Shown here: positions 8,741-16,694 of the stretch, one piece after another | Position numbering within the stretch: the stretch's first letter is position 1 | Layout of the letters: the number at the start of each line of letters is the position of its first letter | Source: Bacteroidota bacterium | Lineage (GTDB): Bacteria; Bacteroidota; Ignavibacteria; Palsa-1295 | DNA: 64,000 nucleotides | Reading direction: 5' to 3' | Assembly (NCBI GenBank): GCA_021324735.1 | Contig: JAJPIO010000004.1 | Span: 62,001-126,000, forward strand | Program-made: the position numbers and the translations under genes | The notes under the pieces: model-generated | Databases searched by the model: none | What the model was told of the DNA's origin: nothing | What the model saw: the letters and a program-made list of their open reading frames with translations, nothing else

Positions 8741-11700
8741 ATGTCGGATTCCTTCGTTCCTATGAAGACACCGCTTTCTTCGAAGCGTAGGATGGTCTCG
8801 CCTGCTTCGAAACTCTCGATCTTTATTGCAGCGACACTCACGGTTTTAGCACATGGCACTCTTGGGGCGCAGCAGATCGGCAATGTGGTGCCAAGCTATA
8901 ATGTGGTGCCGAGCTACGAAGTACTATCGTCGAAACCGGACGAGGTGGTGATCCGGATAGAACCCCGATACGAATCGCATACCGTAACTGGCACCGATGG
9001 ACGTACCTACACGGAGATAACATTCCCTGGCGGCATTGTAAAAGATCTCGCCGGTACGCCGGAGCTTCCTAAGCTACTGCTTTCTTTCCTTGCACCGAGT
9101 ACCCATCGTGCTGCGATCGACATCATTAGTCAAGCGCTGGAAGTATTACCGGGAGTCGATCTTGCACCGGTACCGACACGAGTAACGCGGAATGGCGAAG
9201 TCGATCGCGATTACGTCTTTAATACGGACCGATATAATACTCCACACGATATACCATTATTTGAAGCAGGTCCGGTATCGAGATTCCGCACGGCATATTC
9301 CGAGCAAGTTACGGTCGCTCCTATTCAATATGATATAGCCAGCCGCACGGTCACTCGCATTAAGTCGCTTACGCTTCGCATTCGCTTTGCCGATGCCAGG
9401 ATGACCACTGCACCGAACGACTTACGTCTTACTCCCGAAGAGACGGAGTTCTTCCGTGGCAATTTCGTCAACTCGAACATTACACAGTTTTATGGCATCG
9501 CATGGAGTGATGCTCGTAGTGCTCTCGGTATATCGCGCACGGTAACGACGGCACGTTCGCTCGGTCCGGGCCAGTGGGTCCAACTGGAGACCGGCGATGA
9601 AGGCGTCTATCGTATTACGGCACAGGACCTTGCCAAGGCCGGCATCACCGGCTCGATCGACACCAGTACGATCGAGCTGTTTGGTATGGGTGGCGAAATG
9701 CTGAATGAGAAGCCCACTACGAATTCCGGTGAATGGATCGAACGGCCGGTGGAAATTCACATGAACGGGCAGAGTTTCTCCGATCTCTACTTCTACGCAC
9801 CCGGCGTAAGCGTGTGGAAATATGATGCTTCCGAAGATGGCACGGAAGGACTCTTTCATACTCTGAATCCCTACAGTTCTACCGGTCATTTCCTGCTTAA
9901 GATCGGCGGCGACCGTTTGGGTGCCGATCGTCGCATTGCCAGTTCGTCAGATTCTCTCGCATCGGCGGCCATACCTTCCAACCGAGTTTTGTCCGCTCTA
10001 TGCCGCGAGAACGATCGCAAGATGGAATACGGCAATGTGGGCCGCGAAATGCTCGATCAGGATATCCCTCGCTCGGACGTTGGCTCCCTACAGTTCACGA
10101 TCACTCCTCCCGGCTACACGGGAGACTCCACAATAGTACGGGTGGCCTATGATGCGAGTAACGCAGCAAATTCCGATGCCGTCGTTACCGTCCAACTAAA
10201 TGGGCGAACAGCCGCTACGCTGCCGGTTAGTAGCTCACAAAATCGTGTATGGGACCACACGTTTGTTGCCGATCCTTCGATCGCTTCGCCACTTAATTTC
10301 GGATTGAGCTTTTCGGCCTCTCCTACAATTGCAGTTGCGACGCTCGATTTTGTAGAGATGATCTACCGTCGCACGACCGATATCGGCTCGAAGTCCATTC
10401 CATTTCTGCTGATCGATAACGGTAATGCTTATCAGTATTCGCTGACCCATGCAACAGGCGGCGAAGTATGGGATGTGACCAATTCACTCTCCCCCTCCAT
10501 GCTCGCATCGGCAAATGGCGACATTATCACCGTTTCGCTACAGGGCGAGAAGCACGCAATGCGACAGTTCATCGCGTTCTCGGCACAATCGGTACTTTCT
10601 CCGAACAGTATCTCGAGCATTGCGGTACCCAGTTTACGGTCCGGTCTCGGAACGACCGGTGCGACCGAGATCATCGTGGCACCCCCTGATTTTCTCGATC
10701 AGGCCAACGAACTGAAACAGCTTCGTCAAGAAGGAGGACAGGCGACCGAGGCCATGTCGGCGGCCGTCGTTTCGACCGATGATATCTATCGTGAGTTTGG
10801 CTATGGCAATCGCGACCTCACAGCCATACGCGATTTCATGGCTTATTTGATGCACCACGCTAATCAGCGTCCGGTCTATCTGACTTTATTAGGCGGCGGC
10901 CACTGCGATTATCAAAACCGCGAGACCAATGCTCCGAATTGGATTCCGACCTGGGAAAACGAACCAATGGATTTCCCGCCCAACTTCCGTTCGTCGATCC
11001 CCAACGAGCCATATCCGGATGATTGGTATTTCGTTCAATTAAGTCCGAATACACCAGACCAGCAGTATGACCTGTCGGTCGGAAGGGTCTCTGCACGCAG
11101 TGCCGACGAAGCGGAAAGCTATGTTCAAAAAGTACGGGAATACGAACACCATAGTGATTCCGGCTCCTGGCGAGGCCTGGCCACGTTCCTTGCAGACGAT
11201 CGCTTCGACCCGGAATATGCGTACGCGAAAGATCCCTTAGACCATTTTTATGATACCGAGCATGAGTTAGTATTCGTGCAGGATCGCGTACTCATTAATA
11301 AGATCTATGAAGTATCGTATCCATCGATCATAACCTCCGGAGGTCAACGCAGGCGGCCCGCCGTGGAACAAGCTATTATCGATGCGATAAACAATGGCAG
11401 CGTTCTTTTTTCCTACATCGGCCATGGTAATCCAACTGTTTGGGCGCATGAATCAGTACTTAACGTGCCGAGCACGATCAATCGACTGAATAATTTCGAT
11501 CGGTTAGCTTATCTTACTACTGGCACGTGCGATTTTAGTGAGTATGATAACTTCGCCGATTTCTCGGGCGGCGAAATGTTCTTATTATACCCGACTGGTG
11601 GCGCTATCGGTATGCTCGGGACGTCACGCTCCGTTGGCGGCGGCGAGCCGTTGCTCGATTATTTCTATCAGTATCTCTTCCAACAAGGCGGTTCGAACGG

Positions 11701-12901
11701 CACGGCCACGGTTGGTAAAGCGATACAGTATGCCAAACCGCATGGCAGCGATCCGCAATACTTTTACTTGCTCGGTGATCCCGCCCAACGATTATTAGTA
11801 CCCAAGCTGTATGTGACCTTCGACTCGTTAAACGGTCAGACGATGGGAGAAAACCGGATCTCGCTTCCCGCCCTTTCGAGCGTACACTTAGGTGGCAGCA
11901 TTCGTACCGGTACCGATGGTACGTCACCGGTCGTCTCTTCCTTCGATGGCACCGTCACCGTTAGCTTATTCGATACACCAACGCTCGAAAGCGCAACCAC
12001 GACGTATGGGGATGGAACGTCAATCAAAGATACCTACTTCGTAGAGGGGCCGATTCTGTATCGTGGTACCGCAACCGTTACCAACGGGCATTTCGATGTC
12101 ACCTTTATCGTACCACGCGACGTAAAACTCGATACCAGCTCCGTAAAACTTTCCGGCTATGCGTATGCGAACGATACTCGCACCGCCTTAGGTGATTCTA
12201 AAGGTATTGTTCTGAGAAGCCCGGATAGCACTGTTTCGCTCAACGATACCACCCCACCTCAACTGAAGCTTTATATCGGTAGCCGTACCTTCCAAAGTGG
12301 TGACGCCGTTTCCATGCATTCCACAGCCATCGTGGATGTAAATGCGTTGCACGGTCTTAACACATCGACGACCAGCATCGGACATACGTTCATTGTCTGG
12401 ATCGATAATGCGATGGATTCCGCCATCGATATGGCAAGCACGTACATCTCGAAGCAGAACGATTACACGCAAGGGACGAGCGCCCACCCGATCGAATTGC
12501 CGGCGGGTCATCATACCTTGCATGTTCGCGCGTTCGATACGTATGATAATGCCGCTTTCGCAAGTGTGGACTTTGTCGCTAAGGACAATGTTCCGTATCA
12601 TTTATACGAGCTTAGTACATCACCTAACCCGGTGATCGACCATACGACATTTTCGTTAACGCAGCCGGGCAATGCTGGCAGCCTTATCCGTGCAACGCTT
12701 CATATTTACACGATCGATGGCCGCGCCATACGGACGCTGACAACGGAGACTCGTGAAAGTGTCGTCCAAATTCCGTGGGATGGAGAGGACGCGACCGGTA
12801 CGACGGTGGCGAACGGCATTTATGCGTTTACGATCGACGTCGATGACCTGGATGACGGCACATCATCCGTTGCCAGCGGTAAATGTATTGTTTCACACTA
12901 A
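8741..12901 (+). CDS. porU: Type IX secretion system sortase PorU-like (C25 peptidase)
   Basis: A 1386-residue exported protein. Signal-type hydrophobic stretch at about 24-42, a long N-terminal region of beta-sandwich character, then a gingipain-type C25 cysteine peptidase domain (about 640-1010): LTLLGGGHCDYQN, LFSYIGHGNP with catalytic His895, and YLTTGTCDFSEYDN with Cys930. The 35-residue His-Cys spacing fits C25 enzymes. The C-terminus (about 1290-1386) is an Ig-like/FlgD-like domain with SPNPV...IYTIDGRAIRTL...WDGEDATG. PorU removes the C-terminal signal of type IX cargo and attaches it to a surface glycolipid. PorV follows directly, its known partner. The start could instead be the ATG at 8762; both leave the signal intact. 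Confidence 0.9.
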   Translation: MSDSFVPMKTPLSSKRRMVSPASKLSIFIAATLTVLAHGTLGAQQIGNVVPSYNVVPSYEVLSSKPDEVVIRIEPRYESHTVTGTDGRTYTEITFPGGIVKDLAGTPELPKLLLSFLAPSTHRAAIDIISQALEVLPGVDLAPVPTRVTRNGEVDRDYVFNTDRYNTPHDIPLFEAGPVSRFRTAYSEQVTVAPIQYDIASRTVTRIKSLTLRIRFADARMTTAPNDLRLTPEETEFFRGNFVNSNITQFYGIAWSDARSALGISRTVTTARSLGPGQWVQLETGDEGVYRITAQDLAKAGITGSIDTSTIELFGMGGEMLNEKPTTNSGEWIERPVEIHMNGQSFSDLYFYAPGVSVWKYDASEDGTEGLFHTLNPYSSTGHFLLKIGGDRLGADRRIASSSDSLASAAIPSNRVLSALCRENDRKMEYGNVGREMLDQDIPRSDVGSLQFTITPPGYTGDSTIVRVAYDASNAANSDAVVTVQLNGRTAATLPVSSSQNRVWDHTFVADPSIASPLNFGLSFSASPTIAVATLDFVEMIYRRTTDIGSKSIPFLLIDNGNAYQYSLTHATGGEVWDVTNSLSPSMLASANGDIITVSLQGEKHAMRQFIAFSAQSVLSPNSISSIAVPSLRSGLGTTGATEIIVAPPDFLDQANELKQLRQEGGQATEAMSAAVVSTDDIYREFGYGNRDLTAIRDFMAYLMHHANQRPVYLTLLGGGHCDYQNRETNAPNWIPTWENEPMDFPPNFRSSIPNEPYPDDWYFVQLSPNTPDQQYDLSVGRVSARSADEAESYVQKVREYEHHSDSGSWRGLATFLADDRFDPEYAYAKDPLDHFYDTEHELVFVQDRVLINKIYEVSYPSIITSGGQRRRPAVEQAIIDAINNGSVLFSYIGHGNPTVWAHESVLNVPSTINRLNNFDRLAYLTTGTCDFSEYDNFADFSGGEMFLLYPTGGAIGMLGTSRSVGGGEPLLDYFYQYLFQQGGSNGTATVGKAIQYAKPHGSDPQYFYLLGDPAQRLLVPKLYVTFDSLNGQTMGENRISLPALSSVHLGGSIRTGTDGTSPVVSSFDGTVTVSLFDTPTLESATTTYGDGTSIKDTYFVEGPILYRGTATVTNGHFDVTFIVPRDVKLDTSSVKLSGYAYANDTRTALGDSKGIVLRSPDSTVSLNDTTPPQLKLYIGSRTFQSGDAVSMHSTAIVDVNALHGLNTSTTSIGHTFIVWIDNAMDSAIDMASTYISKQNDYTQGTSAHPIELPAGHHTLHVRAFDTYDNAAFASVDFVAKDNVPYHLYELSTSPNPVIDHTTFSLTQPGNAGSLIRATLHIYTIDGRAIRTLTTETRESVVQIPWDGEDATGTTVANGIYAFTIDVDDLDDGTSSVASGKCIVSH

Positions 12902-12953
12902 GAACGAACGTTAAAGAGTAACGTCCACAAGAGTTTACTTCAGGAAGAGAAGA

Positions 12954-14051
12954 ATGACACTATTACATAATAGAACACTGATACTAATAACATTAGCGGT
13001 CGTAGGATTAGCGGTTCTCCCTCGGTCCGGTTCGGCACAGATCACCTCGACGGCGGTGCCCTTTATGCTCATTGCCCCCGATGCCCGAGCCAGCGGCATG
13101 GGTGATGTAGGCACCAGCCTTCCGGAGGATGTCGGCGCGATCTATTGGAACCCGGCCGGCCTGGCATTCCAGACTGGCAAGGCCGTTTCGCTGACGCACT
13201 CCCAGTGGTTGCCACAGTTCAATCAGAACGACCTCTTTTACGATTATCTAAACTTCAAGTGGAATGACGACGAGAAATTTGGCGGTACGATCGGCGCCAG
13301 TATCGTCTTCCTGAATTTGGGTGAATTTATTTATACCACGGAGAGCTCTCCTACTCCGATCACCACATTCCATTCCTTCGAATACGCAGTAACGGCAGCG
13401 TATGCTACGAAGCTTTCAGAAGACTGGGCGTTCGGCGGTAGTTTACGATATATTCAATCGACACTTTCGACCCTGCATGTCTCCAACGAACAGCAAGGTG
13501 GCGTTGGCCGGTCAGTGTCATTCGACCTCAGTGCGTTGTGGAAGCCCGATTCCACCTATGTTGACGGCATTGGTAATGCACTCCAGGTGGGCTTCCTGCT
13601 ATCCGATCTCGGACCAAAAATTCGATACGTCGATGCGTTACAAGCGGACCCGCTTCCAACGGAATTACGCGTCGGTGCTTCCTACAAGCTCTATGAAGAT
13701 GAGTATAACAAGCTTACGGTCGCAACGGACGTAGGCAAACTTCTCGTCCATCGCGATTCTGGCAGCCTCATTGCCGATCCTCTTCCGAAGTCGATGATCA
13801 CTGCGTGGGATGATAGCACCATGCATTCCTTCATGTGGTCCACCGGTGTGGAATATTGGTACGATCAACTCGTAGCGTTACGAGCAGGCTATTACACGGA
13901 AGGCTCACACGTCGGTGGACGCCAGTACATGACGTTTGGCGCCGGCCTTCGCTATGATGCCTACACATTTGACTTTAGCTATATCGATACGTTCGACCAG
14001 AACCATCCTCTTGCCAATACCCTGCGATTTACGCTTGGCATAAAATGGTAG
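12954..14051 (+). CDS. porV: Type IX secretion outer-membrane protein PorV
   Basis: A 365-residue outer-membrane beta-barrel of the FadL/PorV group. After a signal peptide ending near GSA-QI, the mature start reads TSTAVPFMLIAPDARASGMGDVGTS, the characteristic PorV/PorQ opening, then IYWNPAGLAFQ. The C-terminal strand ends in LRFTLGIKW, typical for barrel insertion. PorV shuttles cargo from the type IX translocon to the PorU sortase. Gene lies 52 bases after porU with a good Shine-Dalgarno (AGGAAGAG), so both are probably one operon. Distinguished from PorQ mainly by the adjacency to porU and similarity of the N-terminal motif. Confidence 0.92.
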   Translation: MTLLHNRTLILITLAVVGLAVLPRSGSAQITSTAVPFMLIAPDARASGMGDVGTSLPEDVGAIYWNPAGLAFQTGKAVSLTHSQWLPQFNQNDLFYDYLNFKWNDDEKFGGTIGASIVFLNLGEFIYTTESSPTPITTFHSFEYAVTAAYATKLSEDWAFGGSLRYIQSTLSTLHVSNEQQGGVGRSVSFDLSALWKPDSTYVDGIGNALQVGFLLSDLGPKIRYVDALQADPLPTELRVGASYKLYEDEYNKLTVATDVGKLLVHRDSGSLIADPLPKSMITAWDDSTMHSFMWSTGVEYWYDQLVALRAGYYTEGSHVGGRQYMTFGAGLRYDAYTFDFSYIDTFDQNHPLANTLRFTLGIKW

Positions 14052-14075
14052 CGACGCATTAAAAGCAATATTGCT

Positions 14076-14957
14076 ATGCCGTTCGGGCGGCGATCTTTCT
14101 GTTCTCTCCTTTTCATTGTAAGTTCGATCTTCGCCCGATCGGCGATGGCTCAATTCATTGAGTCAGAAGTCCCACAGCCGTTTTCCTCTTCGACACTCGT
14201 TAATAGCTTTGCTCTTACGCAAGATATTCGAGCACAAAACGCGCCTGACCTCGGTCTTGAGAATAAAACGCATTCCTTACCAGGACATAAAAGCCCCTAC
14301 CTTGCGGCGGCTCTTTCGCTCGTAATACCTGGCTTAGGCGAATACTACGTCGGCGATCATATCTGGCGAGGTATGATCTTCACAGGTTTGGAGGCCGGCT
14401 TGTGGTTGGAAATGACACATTGGAATCATCGCGGTGATGATTCCACGACGGCATTCCGCGCCTTTAGCGACGCTCACTTCAGTCCGTGCCGGTACAGCGC
14501 CTATCTTGATTCGATCCTCCGAAGCGACAGCATACCGACGCAGACCAACTGTTCGAATATTGCCTCTATTAACCACGCCGAAAATCTGCTGGATAGCCTT
14601 AGCCTTTCCCATCCAAACCTGAATGACTTTACACATCGCGTCCCCGATCCGGCGTCTGATATACAACAATATTATGAGGTGATATCAAAGTATTATCAAT
14701 ACCTGACGGGATGGGACGCTGCCGCAAATTTTTATTCCGCGGCAGAATCACGAGCGAACATGAATTACCAGTATCAGGTAGCGCAATACTTCCTCTGGGG
14801 TATTATCCTCAATCATGTATTATCGGCTATCGATGCAGCGTTGCTCGCTGATGACCACAACACTCGACTCACCCTCGAAGGAGCGCTCACACCGAAGACG
14901 ATGCCTAATGGCACCCTGGGCTATATTCCAACGGCGAATATTCAGTACCGATTTTAG
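14076..14957 (+). CDS. Exported/membrane protein with DUF5683-like segment
   Basis: A 293-residue protein of unknown function. N-terminal signal peptide ending near AMAQ; then a hydrophobic motif SPYLAAALSLVIPGLGEYYVGDHIWRGMIFTGLEAGLW (about 70-107) resembling the DUF5683-type PGxGxxY membrane segment common in Bacteroidota; a polar middle with several Cys (C132, C153-type pair); and a second hydrophobic stretch near 245-268. Starts 24 bases after porV, so it may be cotranscribed, but a role in type IX secretion is only a guess. No strong ribosome-binding site was seen. Confidence 0.7.
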   Translation: MPFGRRSFCSLLFIVSSIFARSAMAQFIESEVPQPFSSSTLVNSFALTQDIRAQNAPDLGLENKTHSLPGHKSPYLAAALSLVIPGLGEYYVGDHIWRGMIFTGLEAGLWLEMTHWNHRGDDSTTAFRAFSDAHFSPCRYSAYLDSILRSDSIPTQTNCSNIASINHAENLLDSLSLSHPNLNDFTHRVPDPASDIQQYYEVISKYYQYLTGWDAAANFYSAAESRANMNYQYQVAQYFLWGIILNHVLSAIDAALLADDHNTRLTLEGALTPKTMPNGTLGYIPTANIQYRF

Positions 14958-15000
14958 GGCTACTCTTGGGGAGCTATTTTAGGGTTGTCTTTGGAAGCTA
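14952..15000. repeat. Short imperfect tandem duplication spanning two stop codons
   Basis: TTTTAGGG...GAGCTA (14952-14976, 25 bases) is followed at once by a 24-base variant TTTTAGGG...GAAGCTA (14977-15000). The duplication includes the stop of the gene ending at 14957 and touches the stop of the convergent YdeI-like gene. Probably a local duplication without function. Confidence 0.5.
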
Positions 15001-15603
15001 TTTCTTTTTAGCGTACTTCCAATTTCTGATCTTCCCTTCGGCCATCCACTCGATAGCTGTGGTAAGCCGTTTCTCACGCGTTTCTTCCGTCTTAGCTTCG
15101 GTGAGCCAATCCACGTAATCTCGTTTATTCGACGGACTAAATGCTTCGAAGGTCTTTCGTGCGGCTGCATTTCTTTTGAGGGCCTTCGTTAAATAATCCG
15201 GCACTGTTACCGTTATAGGTGCAGCCTTAGGCTTAGCGACCTTTTTACCTTCTTCGTTAAGCTTCATTGCCTGACGAATGAACTTCGCAAGAACCGCATC
15301 GCCCGGCAAGTCGGATAACGAGCGGATCTTACCCAAACTGCCCATGCCATCCTCTTTTAATAATCCTTTCGGATCCTCGAGCAGCGATGCTTTCCAAAAA
15401 CCGAAAGCGGCATGTTCCTTAAAAGCCGCCATGCTGCACATCATTTCTCCTTTATAGTCGAAATGAGGGAAACTCCACTTCATTGTTTCTTCGCAACCGG
15501 GGCACGCTCGGTGAATGACTTCGCGAAGATGCTCGAGAATAGGACGTGCGAATGGTGCCGATCGGGCTATATACGCATCGACACGATTATCTTTTTTCGC
15601 CAT
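14998..15603 (-). CDS. YdeI/OmpD-associated family protein (DUF1801 domain)
   Basis: A 201-residue soluble protein. The N-terminal half is a DUF1801/YdhG-like domain: VDAYIARSAPFARPILEHLREVIHRACPGCEETMKWSFPHF. The C-terminal half (about 130-200) is the bacteriocin-protection OmdA-type helical region with FEAFSPSNKRDYVDWLTEAKTEETREKRLTTAIEWMAEGK. This pairing is the standard YdeI family architecture. YdeI-type proteins are linked to stress tolerance but the biochemical role is not established. Converges with the porV-linked gene; the neighbouring transglutaminase-like gene ends 8 bases upstream on the same strand. Confidence 0.88.
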   Translation of the reverse strand: MAKKDNRVDAYIARSAPFARPILEHLREVIHRACPGCEETMKWSFPHFDYKGEMMCSMAAFKEHAAFGFWKASLLEDPKGLLKEDGMGSLGKIRSLSDLPGDAVLAKFIRQAMKLNEEGKKVAKPKAAPITVTVPDYLTKALKRNAAARKTFEAFSPSNKRDYVDWLTEAKTEETREKRLTTAIEWMAEGKIRNWKYAKKK

Positions 15604-15611
15604 AACGTTCT

Positions 15612-16592
15612 CTATGATGACACGATATCCGATACCGGAGAAACCTCGTTCTCAACCGGCTTTGGGGAAAGAGATCGAATATTTGCAATAACAATATATC
15701 CGACGAGAGAAAAAAAGAAGATCGAGATAAGAATTCCAAAGCTCCACTTCATCAGGTGGAATGGATAATGCGGGCTATACACATCCTCGATCACGTAACG
15801 AAGATCATTTTTCCCTAACATTGCCATGCGAACCCCGCGAGCCATGCGAAGTGGTAACGCATCGAACACGGGTGCAAGCATACTAAGCCATGTATACCGG
15901 TGCTCGTACCGCCAACGAAAATCATTGTTCGCATGGAGCATTACCTCCGGAGCCAAATAACATAGCTCGGCAAACATGTAAACATCGGGACGTGACCTCT
16001 CGATGTTCGAGTAATGAATAATGTGCAAGGATTTTGGAGCCGTTAATAACGCTCTTCTCAGGCGTAAAAAGTCTATGGGCGTTGGATCGTTACCGATGGT
16101 ATAATAGCAGTGATAATAGGGGTCGAGCGCCCGCCAGGTGCGAGAGGGCTGGTCGTATATTTCCAGCATATTGTGCCCATACCCTCCGAGCACTTTGGGC
16201 CCTGACATATCCCATAAGCGAGCAGCGATATTACGCTGTGAGAGAATGGTCGCCGTGGCAATATCGACATTATAGCAATGCAGCATTTTACCGCTTTCGA
16301 GCAACCGCAAACACGAGTCGGGCTGGTCGACCGCGGGGAGTGCGTCCTGCGACTCGAGCGGATGAGAATGATCGAAATCCTGCAACACGCTAATGGCACT
16401 AGCAAAATCGCCGCCTAACTTCGTCATGAATTGAAAGCTCGCTTCCGTAGGGATAGCGGTGCTAGAGCTTATAACGTCATACGAGCCAACGATCAATCGA
16501 ATTCGATGCTGAGACGATAGCAATATGACGAGCGCTATAATACTTAGGATCGTAAGTGCAGCACACCATTTTTTGAGGCGGAATAAGGGCAT
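15612..16592 (-). CDS. Membrane-anchored transglutaminase-like protein
   Basis: A 326-residue protein with an N-terminal membrane helix (about 11-27) and a second near the C-terminus (about 283-303), leaving the middle outside the cytoplasm. The middle has a plausible transglutaminase-like triad: Cys106 in KMLHCYN, His140 in GYGHNMLEIYD and Asp157 in WRALDPYYH, with the helix ATILSQRNIAARLWD between Cys and His as expected. Several extra Cys (94, 162, 211) could form disulfides. Such proteins can be cysteine peptidases or crosslinkers; the actual reaction is unknown. It is followed at 8 bases by the YdeI-like gene. Confidence 0.6.
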   Translation of the reverse strand: MPLFRLKKWCAALTILSIIALVILLSSQHRIRLIVGSYDVISSSTAIPTEASFQFMTKLGGDFASAISVLQDFDHSHPLESQDALPAVDQPDSCLRLLESGKMLHCYNVDIATATILSQRNIAARLWDMSGPKVLGGYGHNMLEIYDQPSRTWRALDPYYHCYYTIGNDPTPIDFLRLRRALLTAPKSLHIIHYSNIERSRPDVYMFAELCYLAPEVMLHANNDFRWRYEHRYTWLSMLAPVFDALPLRMARGVRMAMLGKNDLRYVIEDVYSPHYPFHLMKWSFGILISIFFFSLVGYIVIANIRSLSPKPVENEVSPVSDIVSS

Positions 16593-16694
16593 CTTAGCGG
16601 ACTAACACTGCGAGCAAGGAAACATCACCGAGCAGGTATAACGGACGTAACGATTACACAAATACCAGCCAAGCTGTTCCTGGCCTTCTTACCC

